Of a DNA stretch of 47,108 bases, positions 32,157 to 39,319 are shown one piece after another (position 1 is the stretch's first letter; every line of letters begins with the position of its first letter). The stretch covers positions 1-47,108 of the forward strand of contig JACDNU010000017.1 in the NCBI GenBank assembly GCA_017656505.1. Reading direction: 5' to 3'. The stretch comes from Archaeoglobus sp. GTDB lineage: Archaea > Halobacteriota > Archaeoglobi > Archaeoglobales > Archaeoglobaceae. Position numbers and translations under genes: made by a program. The notes beneath the pieces are model-generated. The model was given only the letters and a program-made list of their open reading frames with translations. It was not told the origin of the DNA and did no database searches.

Positions 32157-32702
32157 ATGACCGAACTCAATCGGGATTTTGGTAAGTTCATCAGATCGAG
32201 AATTGATGGGAAGATTGTGGAGATAATTGGTGAAAGAAGTCGAGGTTTGCTTAAAGATGTGGTTGAATATTTTGGTGAGGAAGTTCTTTTTATTCTCACG
32301 GTTAGAGGATACGAGAAAGCGATAAAGGAGCTTCTTAGGAACTCGATAGTTTACGTTCTCTCGGAGAGATACTATGAGCTGAGACAGAACACCGACGTTA
32401 AGGATATGATGAAACTTGTAAAGCAGATAGTAAATGAGCTGATAATGGAGATGAGGAAATCCGGAATGGAAAACTTGGTTCTCTACAGGGCAAATGATCT
32501 GCCACCTTTGATACCCGGAGCGGATCTCAACAGAATTGAAGAAGAATTCTGGAGGTTACTCACAATCGATTTAAGATCTCTGGAAGGCAAATTCATGTTC
32601 GTCTATGAAAAGATGGATTACAAACCCGACATTCTATCTTATTTCGCGGACAACGTCATAATCATGACTCATCCACCTCAAATCTGGAGCGTTCTCGGCT
32701 AG
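32157..32702 (+). CDS. Hypothetical protein between receiver and glycosyltransferase
   Basis: A 181-residue soluble, mostly helical protein of unrecognised family. The first half (1-100) is amphipathic helix with many charges (GERSRGLLKDVVEYFGEEVLF, KDMMKLVKQIVNELIMEMRKSG); the second half ends with strands (KFMFVYEKMDY, NVIIMTHPPQIWSVLG). No catalytic or metal-binding motif is evident. ATG 32157 is preferred to the TTG nine bases upstream. Only one base separates its stop from the glycosyltransferase ATG, so the two are surely co-translated; it may regulate or escort that enzyme. Confidence 0.7.
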   Translation: MTELNRDFGKFIRSRIDGKIVEIIGERSRGLLKDVVEYFGEEVLFILTVRGYEKAIKELLRNSIVYVLSERYYELRQNTDVKDMMKLVKQIVNELIMEMRKSGMENLVLYRANDLPPLIPGADLNRIEEEFWRLLTIDLRSLEGKFMFVYEKMDYKPDILSYFADNVIIMTHPPQIWSVLG

Positions 32703-32703
32703 T

Positions 32704-34191
32704 ATGAGATCGCGGGTTGTAAATGTCTTGGTATTTCTCAGCCCATTTTTTGTTTCAGCTATTCTCACTTGGTTTTTCTCTGTTCCGGGAATTCTGGCGG
32801 TTCTCTCGTATCTAGTTTTTCTAGGGATGATGATCGGTGCTTTCACGTTCATAGTCTTTCTAAAACAGTACGTTTCAGCGATGAGATATTTGCCGCCTCT
32901 TTTCAGCCGCTACGCAGAATACAGGATCGCTGCTGTAATTCCAACTTATAACGAAGATCCTGAGATCGTAAGGGGAACTGCAATCTCGGTTATGCTGGCC
33001 TTGAAGGGGAGAGGGGATGTTTTCATTCTGGATGATTCAACTTCCGATTATTCGAGAAGTGGTATTCAAAAGCTGGAAAAGCTCGGAGTCAAAATTTTCA
33101 GAAGGAAGGACAGGAGAGGATATAAAGCAGGAGCCATAAACGATTTTCTCAAAGCCCGCGGGAAGGAATACACCCTTCTTGCAATATTCGATTCTGATCA
33201 GAGGCCTCTGAACTCATTTTTCGATGAAATCCTCCATCATTTTGCCGATGAAAGAGTTGCATTTGTTCAAGTTCCCCAAGCCTATACCGAACTCGAAACG
33301 GGTGTTGGAATGGCTGCCTACTGGCAGCAACAACCTTTTTTGCGATTTATAATGCGGGGCAGGAAAAGCTCTGCATTTTCCCTTGGAAGCGGAACTGTTT
33401 TCAGAATCAAGGCTCTTGAAGAGGTTGGAGGCCTAGATGAGGAGAACATAACCGAGGATGTTGCAACCTCCGTAAAGCTTCATGGAAGGGGCTACAAAAG
33501 TATCTACATCGATAAGCCTCTCGTTTGGTATGGAGAGCCACCAAAAGATCTGAAAGCTTACCTCTCGCAGCAAGCAAGATGGGCACTAGGCGGGTTCCAG
33601 CTTCTTGGTAGCTTGCTGAAAGAGAGACTTACCCTCTCCGCCTTCGTGGATTATATAGCATCCTGGATGTACTGGTTTAAGGAGGGTCCGATAACGGTGG
33701 TTGAAATAATTGCTCCAATCGTTTTTCTGCTCTTCGATGTGCACTTTCTCAAGATAGATGCGTTCGTTTATCTGGCAACCTACATGCCCTTTTTCATCTC
33801 CACCCTGGTGGTGTTTATCGTGGCTGCGAGGAAACTCTACGGCTTCAGAGGTTTTGTATATCATCAAACAATTGAGCTTTTAGCTTTTCCTTCGATAACG
33901 GCTTCTTTCTTCGCATGGCTTTTGAGGAGACAGAGACCTTTCGCGGTTACAAGGAAGAAGGCTGAGAAGATTCCGCTGAAGCTGATAGTCCCGTATGTGG
34001 TTATCCTCTTGTTTTTGCTCGCTTCGGTCGTAAAGGGAATTTTTATTCTAACCAATCCGGTAATTCGCTCTGCAGCTTTGGTTAACATTTTCTGGGCAGC
34101 TTACTTCATCCCTTTCATCGCTTTTGGCATACATACCGTTTTGAAATACTACAAGAAAGAGGAGGAAGTTAAGATTTTCGTGAGGGTATAA
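32704..34191 (+). CDS. Membrane family-2 glycosyltransferase, cellulose-synthase-like
   Basis: A 495-residue processive-type GT2. Two N-terminal membrane helices (about 5-25 and 28-52) precede the cytosolic catalytic domain: AAVIPTYNEDPE, FILDDS, IFDSDQRP (the D-x-D nucleotide-sugar/metal site), the acceptor-site motif ENITEDVATS, and QQARW, i.e. the D,D,D,QxxRW signature of cellulose and hyaluronan synthases. Four or five further membrane helices lie at about 325-355, 362-385, 395-415, 430-455 and 463-485. It should make or export a surface polysaccharide; the sugar is unknown. The upstream kinase, receiver and unknown protein suggest signal control. Confidence 0.88.
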   Translation: MRSRVVNVLVFLSPFFVSAILTWFFSVPGILAVLSYLVFLGMMIGAFTFIVFLKQYVSAMRYLPPLFSRYAEYRIAAVIPTYNEDPEIVRGTAISVMLALKGRGDVFILDDSTSDYSRSGIQKLEKLGVKIFRRKDRRGYKAGAINDFLKARGKEYTLLAIFDSDQRPLNSFFDEILHHFADERVAFVQVPQAYTELETGVGMAAYWQQQPFLRFIMRGRKSSAFSLGSGTVFRIKALEEVGGLDEENITEDVATSVKLHGRGYKSIYIDKPLVWYGEPPKDLKAYLSQQARWALGGFQLLGSLLKERLTLSAFVDYIASWMYWFKEGPITVVEIIAPIVFLLFDVHFLKIDAFVYLATYMPFFISTLVVFIVAARKLYGFRGFVYHQTIELLAFPSITASFFAWLLRRQRPFAVTRKKAEKIPLKLIVPYVVILLFLLASVVKGIFILTNPVIRSAALVNIFWAAYFIPFIAFGIHTVLKYYKKEEEVKIFVRV

Positions 34192-34316
34192 ATAAGGTAA
34201 TAGGTATAATTTATGTGCTTTTATTTATGTTTTTGTTGGTTTATTAGATTTGTTAAAACTAAACTTATTGAAGCAGAAGCCCGAAAATTTTTGTTATTCG
34301 ATTGCCAAGTAATTTC

Positions 34317-35099
34317 ATGCCTCTTAAAATTGCAACGTTCAATGTGAATTCAATAAGGTCGCGGTTGCATATAGTCATTCCGTGGCTTAAGGAAAACAGG
34401 CCGGACGTCTTCTGTATGCAGGAAACGAAAGTCGATGACAGAAACTTTCCTGAAGCGGATTTCCATCGCATAGGCTATCGTGTGTTTTTCAGCGGGATAA
34501 AGGGGAGGAATGGCGTAGCCATAGCTTCACTTAAGGAACCCGATAAAGTTGAATACGGCCTCGACAGTGAACCAAATGATAGAGATAGACTTATAAGGGC
34601 TGATTTCTCTGGGCTGACGGTTGTTAACACCTACGTCCCCCAAGGTTTCAAAATTGATAGCCCAAAATACCAGTATAAGCTTGAATGGTTTGCTAGGCTG
34701 AAAGAGTACTTCAAGAGAAATCTTGATTTAAATGGCTACGCTGCTTGGTGCGGAGACATGAATGTTGCGCCTCTGGATATAGATGTTCACAATCCGAAAA
34801 GACTGAGAAACCACGTTTGCTTTCATGAGGATGCTAAACGTGCCTTTGAGGAAGTCAAGGCCTTGGGTTTCATCGATGTTTTCAGAAAACACCATCCTGA
34901 GCCGGGACATTACACCTTTTTCGACTATCGAGTAAAGAATTCGGTGGAGAGAGGACTAGGCTGGAGGGTGGATCACATCCTCGCTTCGAAAGCGTTGGCT
35001 GGTAAATCTAAGGGCTGCTATATCGACATGAAGCCGAGGCTGCAGAATAAACCATCCGATCATACCATTCTTGTCGCTGAATTCGATCTCGATCTTTAG
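34317..35099 (+). CDS. xthA: Exodeoxyribonuclease III / AP endonuclease
   Basis: A 260-residue Mg-dependent nuclease of the ExoIII/APE1 family for abasic-site repair. Motifs in order: IATFNVNSIRSR, FCMQETKVDD (catalytic Glu), VVNTYVPQG, WCGDMNVAP (Asp-x-Asn), GWRVDHILAS and PSDHTILVAEF (catalytic Asp-His). Length is typical. ATG 34317 begins directly at the conserved PLKIATFNVNS; a TTG 15 bases upstream is also in frame but less likely. A lone gene with about 125 nt of AT-rich sequence upstream. Confidence 0.95.
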   Translation: MPLKIATFNVNSIRSRLHIVIPWLKENRPDVFCMQETKVDDRNFPEADFHRIGYRVFFSGIKGRNGVAIASLKEPDKVEYGLDSEPNDRDRLIRADFSGLTVVNTYVPQGFKIDSPKYQYKLEWFARLKEYFKRNLDLNGYAAWCGDMNVAPLDIDVHNPKRLRNHVCFHEDAKRAFEEVKALGFIDVFRKHHPEPGHYTFFDYRVKNSVERGLGWRVDHILASKALAGKSKGCYIDMKPRLQNKPSDHTILVAEFDLDL

Positions 35100-35140
35100 A
35101 AGGGCTAGAGTGTAATTATGAGAGAGCTAAAATCTCATCA

Positions 35141-35154
35141 TTATCATATGATAA
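35141..35154. promoter_or_regulatory. 14-bp perfect palindrome upstream of the 43-residue gene
   Basis: TTATCATATGATAA is its own reverse complement. It lies 50-63 nt before ATG 35204 and six nt from a second palindrome. The position just upstream of the TATA region suits an operator or activator site. Confidence 0.4.
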
Positions 35155-35159
35155 CCAAG

Positions 35160-35176
35160 AGACTTTCAGAAAGTCT
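35160..35176. promoter_or_regulatory. 17-bp palindrome next to the TATA box
   Basis: AGACTTTCAGAAAGTCT is a perfect inverted repeat of eight bases around a central A. It is followed directly by TTAAGTTTTAAATA (TATA, about 35177-35190), so the right arm overlaps the BRE position of the promoter for the 43-residue gene. A bound repressor here would block TBP/TFB. Confidence 0.45.
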
Positions 35177-35203
35177 TAAGTTTTAAATAGAGTATCTGAG
35201 ACC

Positions 35204-35335
35204 ATGAAATCCACCAATATCCAAATCGTGATTTCAGAAGAACTTTTGGATGAATTGATGAGTTTATCTAACGCTGAATCAATAGAGGATGCTATTCGAC
35301 TTGCAGTTGAGCATTGTATAGAATGTAAAGGATAA
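35204..35335 (+). CDS. Very small protein (43 aa), ribbon-helix-helix-like
   Basis: ATG 35204 opens a 43-codon frame ending with TAA at 35333. It begins with a short strand-like segment (IQIVIS) followed by two helices (EELLDELMSLS and SIEDAIRLAVEHCIEC), the strand-helix-helix order of ribbon-helix-helix proteins and small archaeal DUF families; two cysteines stand near the C-terminus. A TATA box lies about 16-25 nt upstream, and two palindromes precede it. It is too short for certainty, but the codon pattern and a possible promoter support expression; autoregulation is an inference. Confidence 0.55.
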   Translation: MKSTNIQIVISEELLDELMSLSNAESIEDAIRLAVEHCIECKG

Positions 35336-35356
35336 ATACGAATGATAAATACGAAT
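35331..35356 (+). repeat. 13-bp perfect tandem repeat over the small gene's stop codon
   Basis: GATAAATACGAAT occurs twice back to back (35331-35343 and 35344-35356). The first copy contains the TAA stop of the 43-residue gene. It then leads into AT-rich sequence before the L15e promoter. Likely a simple duplication. Confidence 0.6.
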
Positions 35357-35493
35357 CAATTTTTACTATTTTAAAAATTTTTACAAAGCTTATCACTTAG
35401 GTTTCTCGCTAAAAACGCTTGCCGATATATTTATTAACTCACCCCGACCTCTGTATCCAATCAAGCTCAAAAGTTAATCGAGAGGTGTGATTT
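35336..35493 (+). promoter_or_regulatory. Ribosomal protein L15e promoter and leader
   Basis: GATATATTTATTAA (35424-35437) is a good archaeal TATA box. Transcription would start about 25 nt later, giving a roughly 30-nt leader. GAGGTGTGA (35482-35490) is the ribosome-binding site before ATG 35494. I see no RNA gene in this stretch or in the rest of the 394-nt gap between the exonuclease and L15e genes, which otherwise holds only the 43-residue gene and its palindromes. Confidence 0.6.
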
Positions 35494-36072
35494 ATGAAAT
35501 CAAGCTACGCGTACATCAGAGAAGCGTGGAAGAATCCCGATAAAAGCTATGTAGCCGAATTGATGTGGAGCAGGATGCAGGCGTGGAGAAGGGAGCCGGC
35601 AGTAGTGAGGGTTAGAAGACCAACAAGGCTGGACAGAGCAAGAAGCCTTGGCTACAAAGCAAAACGTGGGATAATCGTTGTTAGAGTTAGAGTTGGAAGG
35701 GGAGGCAGATACGTTACGAGATTCAAGAGGGGAAGAAAGACAAAGAGGATGCTCGTCAACAAGAAAACTCCAAAAAAGAGTCATCAGAGAATCGCGGAAG
35801 AGAGGGCAGCCAGAAGGTATCCGAATATGGAAGTCCTCAACTCCTACTGGGTTGGCGAGGATGGTAGATACAAGTGGTTCGAAGTTATCTTGGTCGACAG
35901 AGATATGCCGGATATAAAGGCAGACAAGGATCTCTCATGGATTACAACGAAGAAAGGAAGGGCCTTCAGAGGACTAACTTCTGCTGGAAAGAAAGGTAGA
36001 GGATTGAGGCATAGGGGAAGAGGAGCAGAGAAAGCTAGGCCAAGTGTTAGGGCTAAGCTCAGAAGGAGGTAA
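35494..36072 (+). CDS. rpl15e: 50S ribosomal protein L15e
   Basis: A 192-residue, very basic large-subunit protein found only in archaea and eukaryotes. The full family pattern is present: [81 protein letters not shown] (in parts) and [21 protein letters not shown]. It has its own TATA box and Shine-Dalgarno sequence. It heads a run with an RNA-binding protein and RNase P p30, a grouping of translation and RNA-processing genes common in Euryarchaeota. Confidence 0.97.
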   Translation: MKSSYAYIREAWKNPDKSYVAELMWSRMQAWRREPAVVRVRRPTRLDRARSLGYKAKRGIIVVRVRVGRGGRYVTRFKRGRKTKRMLVNKKTPKKSHQRIAEERAARRYPNMEVLNSYWVGEDGRYKWFEVILVDRDMPDIKADKDLSWITTKKGRAFRGLTSAGKKGRGLRHRGRGAEKARPSVRAKLRRR

Positions 36073-36093
36073 TTCCTCCATCTATTTTGTTTT

Positions 36094-36525
36094 ATGAAAA
36101 TTGAAAGGATAAACATTTACGCAACCGTACACTCAACTGAAGATCCGGAAAAGGTTGCAGAGGCCATAGCAACTCTCATTCCATTCGAGTTTGAGATTCA
36201 GGTTTCTAAAGCTGAGGGTCACTTCGGGAATCCTCTGGAGTTCTTGGAAGTTGAAATAAAAAAACAGAGGGAGATCAAAGAATTCCTGAATTTTTTCCTT
36301 AAAGAGATTGAGAGTCAGAAAAGGAAGCTTCTGGATGAGCTACCACTCAGAATCGATGAGAATGGCATGCTTCATCTTAGGGTGGACAAGCAGCAAGCTT
36401 ATCTTGGTAGAATAGCCCTCATATCCCATGGAGACGGGATAATTGTAAGAATCAAGATCACAACATATCCATTGAAAAGGGAAAAGGTTTTAGAAGCTGC
36501 CAGAGAGATGCTAGAGAGCTATTAA
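36094..36525 (+). CDS. Predicted RNA-binding exosome-associated protein (COG1325-like)
   Basis: A 143-residue protein that matches my memory of the archaeal COG1325 family (predicted exosome subunit/RNA-binding), based on INIYATVHSTEDPEKVAEAI, the ligand-like SKAEGHFGNPLEFLEVEI, and the C-terminal VRIKITTYPLKREKVLEAAREML. No catalytic residues are expected. It sits 21 nt after L15e and 24 nt before the RNase P p30 gene, an arrangement consistent with an RNA-processing role. No exosome core genes are in the window. Confidence 0.75.
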   Translation: MKIERINIYATVHSTEDPEKVAEAIATLIPFEFEIQVSKAEGHFGNPLEFLEVEIKKQREIKEFLNFFLKEIESQKRKLLDELPLRIDENGMLHLRVDKQQAYLGRIALISHGDGIIVRIKITTYPLKREKVLEAAREMLESY

Positions 36526-36549
36526 AGAGCTGTTAGAGGGTTAATAAGG

Positions 36550-37287
36550 TTGATAGATTTCGAGATTCCGGAGATTCGAAATATGGTGGACTTTAAAAAT
36601 CTCAAACCTGATTTGGTCAGGTTCAAACCTAGGATCGAGGAGCTGAATCTTCTGGGTTTTGATTCGTGCATTTACTTTACTAAAAATTTGGAGGAACTGA
36701 AGGAGCTTGAAGCTGAACTTGAGGCTGAGCTGGAAGCTAAATCAGATTTTAAATCGGATTCTAATTCTGCGATATTCCCAGCCTATCTCATTGAATGCGA
36801 GGATGTTCAAACACTGAAAAGGGAGCTGAAGAAAGCGAGCAGCTCATGGATAATCGGTGTTCTCTCCTCGGAGAACTCCGTTATAAGGGAGGCTATTTCG
36901 AGAAAGAAAGTTGATATACTTCTCGATTCTCCCCAGAACAGAATCGATTACATAGCTTTGAAAATGGCTGCAGAAAAGGATGTTGCAGTTGAGCTCTCCA
37001 TCTCGAAGTTCATAAATAGTAAGGGAGTTCGAAGGATGAGGCTTTTCGAGCAGACGAAGGATATTGTTAAAATTGCAGCGAAGTTTTCAACTCCGTTAAT
37101 TCTATCTTCTGGAGCCTCAGAGTTTTTAGAAATGAGAGGAGCAAAGCAAATAGAAGATTTCTTTAAATTTTTAGGTGCTGAAGTGGAGGATTGTTTATCC
37201 AATGCAAGAAGAATGATCAGAAGGTACTTTGACGATAGCTATTTGCTAGATGGGCTTGAGAAAATGGGTTTGAAAAGTTTGGATTAG
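36550..37287 (+). CDS. rnp3: Ribonuclease P protein component 3 (Rpp30)
   Basis: A 245-residue RNase P subunit of the Rpp30/TIM-barrel family, which with other archaeal protein subunits assists the catalytic RNA in trimming tRNA 5' leaders. Recognisable parts are NLLGFDSCIYF, KKVDILLDSPQNRIDYIALKMAAEKDVAVELSIS (in parts), and KFSTPLILSSGASEFLEMRGAKQIEDFFKFLG. Residues about 51-73 form an unusual Glu-Leu-Glu-Ala repeat and Ser/Asp/Lys-rich insertion (36700-36768) between strands. TTG 36550 is chosen, with GAGGG nine bases upstream; ATG 36583 is an alternative. Confidence 0.88.
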   Translation: MIDFEIPEIRNMVDFKNLKPDLVRFKPRIEELNLLGFDSCIYFTKNLEELKELEAELEAELEAKSDFKSDSNSAIFPAYLIECEDVQTLKRELKKASSSWIIGVLSSENSVIREAISRKKVDILLDSPQNRIDYIALKMAAEKDVAVELSISKFINSKGVRRMRLFEQTKDIVKIAAKFSTPLILSSGASEFLEMRGAKQIEDFFKFLGAEVEDCLSNARRMIRRYFDDSYLLDGLEKMGLKSLD

Positions 37288-37329
37288 TTAGCAAAAAGCG
37301 TTAAATCATGCAAAACTGAAATAACTAAA

Positions 37330-38439
37330 TCAGATGAGAAAATGTATAAGAATCCCTGCTGCGGTTGCCGATCCGATAACTCCCGCAACATTTGGCCCCA
37401 TCGCATGCATTAACAGATGGTTTTCAGGATCCTCAGCTAAAGCTAGTTTTTGAACCACCCTGGCTGACATCGGAACAGCCGAAACACCAGCAGCTCCTAT
37501 CATAGGATTAACTTTTTCCTTGACGAAGAGGTTCATAATTTTCGCGAGTATAACGCCTCCTGCTGTTGCCAAGGCGAAGGCAACAACACCGAGTATGAGT
37601 ATCAGAATCGTTTTTGGTTGGAGAAAGCTCTCAGCTTTCATTGTTGCCCCCACTGTAAGACCGAGAATTATTGTCATGATGTTCAAGAGCTCTTCGCTAG
37701 CTCCTTTTGCAAGCCTGTCGGTTACACCGCTCTCTCTAAAGAGGTTTCCTGCCATGAGCATTCCAATAAGAGGTAAAGACTTCGGAACGAGAAGACCTGA
37801 AATAATTATTGTCACGATAGGGAAAATCATCTTCTCCCTTCTTGAGACCTTCCTTAAGGTATTCATTCTGATCCTTCTTTCTTTCTTTGTCGTCAGAGCC
37901 TTGATGATGGGGGGTTGGATCAATGGCACCAAAGACATGTAGCTGTAAGCGGCAACAGCAGTAGCTGCGAGAATGTGGGGGGCGAGAATCGTTGTGGTGT
38001 AGATGGTAGTGGGGCCATCAGCTCCGCCGATAATACCAATCGAGGCAGCCTCTTGCGGTGTGAATCCCAGAATCAAGGCAAAGATTAGAGCAAGGAAGAT
38101 ACCAATCTGGGCGGCAGCTCCAAGAAGGAAGGTTTTTGGATCGGCTATAAGCGGGCCAAAATCAGTCAAAGCCCCAATTCCGAGAAATATAAGCAATGGA
38201 ACAATTTCTGTTCCGATAAGATAATGTAGAAAGAGCGACAAGATTCCGTTCTCTCCTAAATCGGCGATACCGCCTTTGGGTATGTTCGCCAAAATCGCTC
38301 CCAGTCCAATGGGGACTAAAAGCAAAGGCTCCATTTTCTTCTCTATTCCCAAGTAAATTAGCCCCCCTCCTATAAGGAGCATCACAATTTCTCCAAGAGA
38401 AAGGGAAACGATTCCAGTCACTTCTAGGAAATCAAGCAA
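37330..38439 (-). CDS. Sodium-pump decarboxylase beta subunit (OadB/MmdB type)
   Basis: A 369-residue polytopic membrane protein, the Na+-translocating subunit of biotin-dependent decarboxylases (oxaloacetate, methylmalonyl-CoA or glutaconyl-CoA). Conserved parts include GIGALTDFGPLIADPKTFLLG, the SIGIIGGADGPTTIY motif with the Na+-binding Asp, and MHAMGPNVAGVIGSA. About ten hydrophobic segments are visible. The start is TTG 38439, with GAGGTGG just upstream overlapping the end of the biotin-carrier gene. Third in the gamma-like/biotin-carrier/beta run; no carboxyltransferase alpha gene is nearby. Confidence 0.93.
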   Translation of the reverse strand: MLDFLEVTGIVSLSLGEIVMLLIGGGLIYLGIEKKMEPLLLVPIGLGAILANIPKGGIADLGENGILSLFLHYLIGTEIVPLLIFLGIGALTDFGPLIADPKTFLLGAAAQIGIFLALIFALILGFTPQEAASIGIIGGADGPTTIYTTTILAPHILAATAVAAYSYMSLVPLIQPPIIKALTTKKERRIRMNTLRKVSRREKMIFPIVTIIISGLLVPKSLPLIGMLMAGNLFRESGVTDRLAKGASEELLNIMTIILGLTVGATMKAESFLQPKTILILILGVVAFALATAGGVILAKIMNLFVKEKVNPMIGAAGVSAVPMSARVVQKLALAEDPENHLLMHAMGPNVAGVIGSATAAGILIHFLI

Positions 38440-38451
38440 GAAACCACCTCT

Positions 38452-38862
38452 CTATTCGATTATCGCCAGCAGATCTCCGGTTTCAACCTTCTCTCCCTTT
38501 CTAACGTTCAGTTTCCTTACAACTCCGCTCTTTGGAGAGGTGATCTCGTTCTCCATTTTCATTGCCTCCAAGACCAAAATTGGATCACCAGCGTTAACAT
38601 TGTCTCCTTCATTAACGAAGATCTTGACGACAGTTCCAGGAAGCATTGCATAAATTCCTCCTGGCTCTTTTTCCAGTTTCTCTGGCTTCTCTGCCAATCC
38701 TGTGACTACGGGAGATACTTGGGCTGAAATCTTCTCTGCTATTTCCTCAATCGAAACAACTGCCTGTTTTCCATTAAGTTCAACTCTGTACACTCCATGT
38801 CTGAGTTTCTCCACTCTCACGACGAATTCGTCTTTATCGATTGTAATCCTAAACTCCCTCAT
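38452..38862 (-). CDS. Biotin carboxyl carrier protein of the sodium-pump decarboxylase
   Basis: A 136-residue protein with a C-terminal biotinyl domain (about 68-136) holding the biotinylation motif VLEAMKMENEITSPKSGVV, a Pro/Glu/Lys linker (EKPEKLEKEPG, about 57-67) and an N-terminal beta-rich domain (REFRITIDKDEFVVRVEKL). It should shuttle the carboxyl group from the carboxyltransferase to the membrane beta subunit. ATG 38862 is chosen because it overlaps the upstream stop as ATGA and has GGTGA four to eight bases upstream; a longer frame to 38898 lacks this support. Confidence 0.92.
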   Translation of the reverse strand: MREFRITIDKDEFVVRVEKLRHGVYRVELNGKQAVVSIEEIAEKISAQVSPVVTGLAEKPEKLEKEPGGIYAMLPGTVVKIFVNEGDNVNAGDPILVLEAMKMENEITSPKSGVVRKLNVRKGEKVETGDLLAIIE

Positions 38863-39152
38863 ACGTTCACCTGTAAACTCCTTGCGAACTCCTTCCACCT
38901 TTCGCTGACGCTAACATCTACAACATCTTCATAAAGTGTATGATAGTATTGGATTGCTGCGGCAATCGCGAGAAGCTCTTTCTCCGTAAACTTGACTTCT
39001 CTTTTTGGCACTTCTTCAAGCTCGTATCCTTCTCTTCTGCTTTGGATCAAACCCATCAGCCACATGAATCCAGCTAAACAACTGAGGACAATGAAAACTC
39101 CTGATATGCCAAGCAATGAGAGGTATAGGCCCTGAATCAATTCTGAACTCAT
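38859..39152 (-). CDS. Small OadG-like subunit of the sodium-pump decarboxylase
   Basis: A 97-residue protein with one N-terminal membrane helix (about 7-32, YLSLLGISGVFIVLSCLAGFMW) and a charged cytosolic tail (REGYELEEVPKREVKF onward). This is the layout of OadG/MmdD, the small subunit that holds the decarboxylase complex together. ATG 39152 is preferred over TTG 39164. Its stop overlaps the start of the biotin-carrier gene. The family match rests mostly on topology and gene order. Confidence 0.75.
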   Translation of the reverse strand: MSSELIQGLYLSLLGISGVFIVLSCLAGFMWLMGLIQSRREGYELEEVPKREVKFTEKELLAIAAAIQYYHTLYEDVVDVSVSERWKEFARSLQVNV

Positions 39153-39289
39153 CCCTGAACCCAAAGTAAGAAGGATAATAAATTTTTCGAAGTTTTATGA
39201 ATAATTCAAAAGCTATTAAGAGCTAGCAATTTCTAATTTCGGTAATTTCCGAATATTCTAAATCTTCCAAATATATTCTAATTTTGCTT

Positions 39290-39319
39290 CCTAATCTCTC
39301 CTAATCTCCTCTAATCTCT
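39290..39319 (-). repeat. Three 10-bp repeats at the HMG-CoA reductase stop codon
   Basis: CCTAATCTCT, CCTAATCTCC and TCTAATCTCT stand in tandem on the plus strand. They span the hmgA stop codon (39301-39303) and encode the last residues of the protein. A short slippage product; no regulatory role can be claimed. Confidence 0.55.

Noticed and set aside
35100-35493. A tRNA or other structured RNA gene in the longest intergenic region
   Set aside because: No T-loop or anticodon-stem pattern was found. The palindromes are short and better explained as operators, and the rest fits a small gene and the L15e promoter.
38863-38898. Longer start of the biotin-carrier protein
   Set aside because: It would overlap the upstream gene by 40 nt and lacks the well-placed GGTGA found before ATG 38862.
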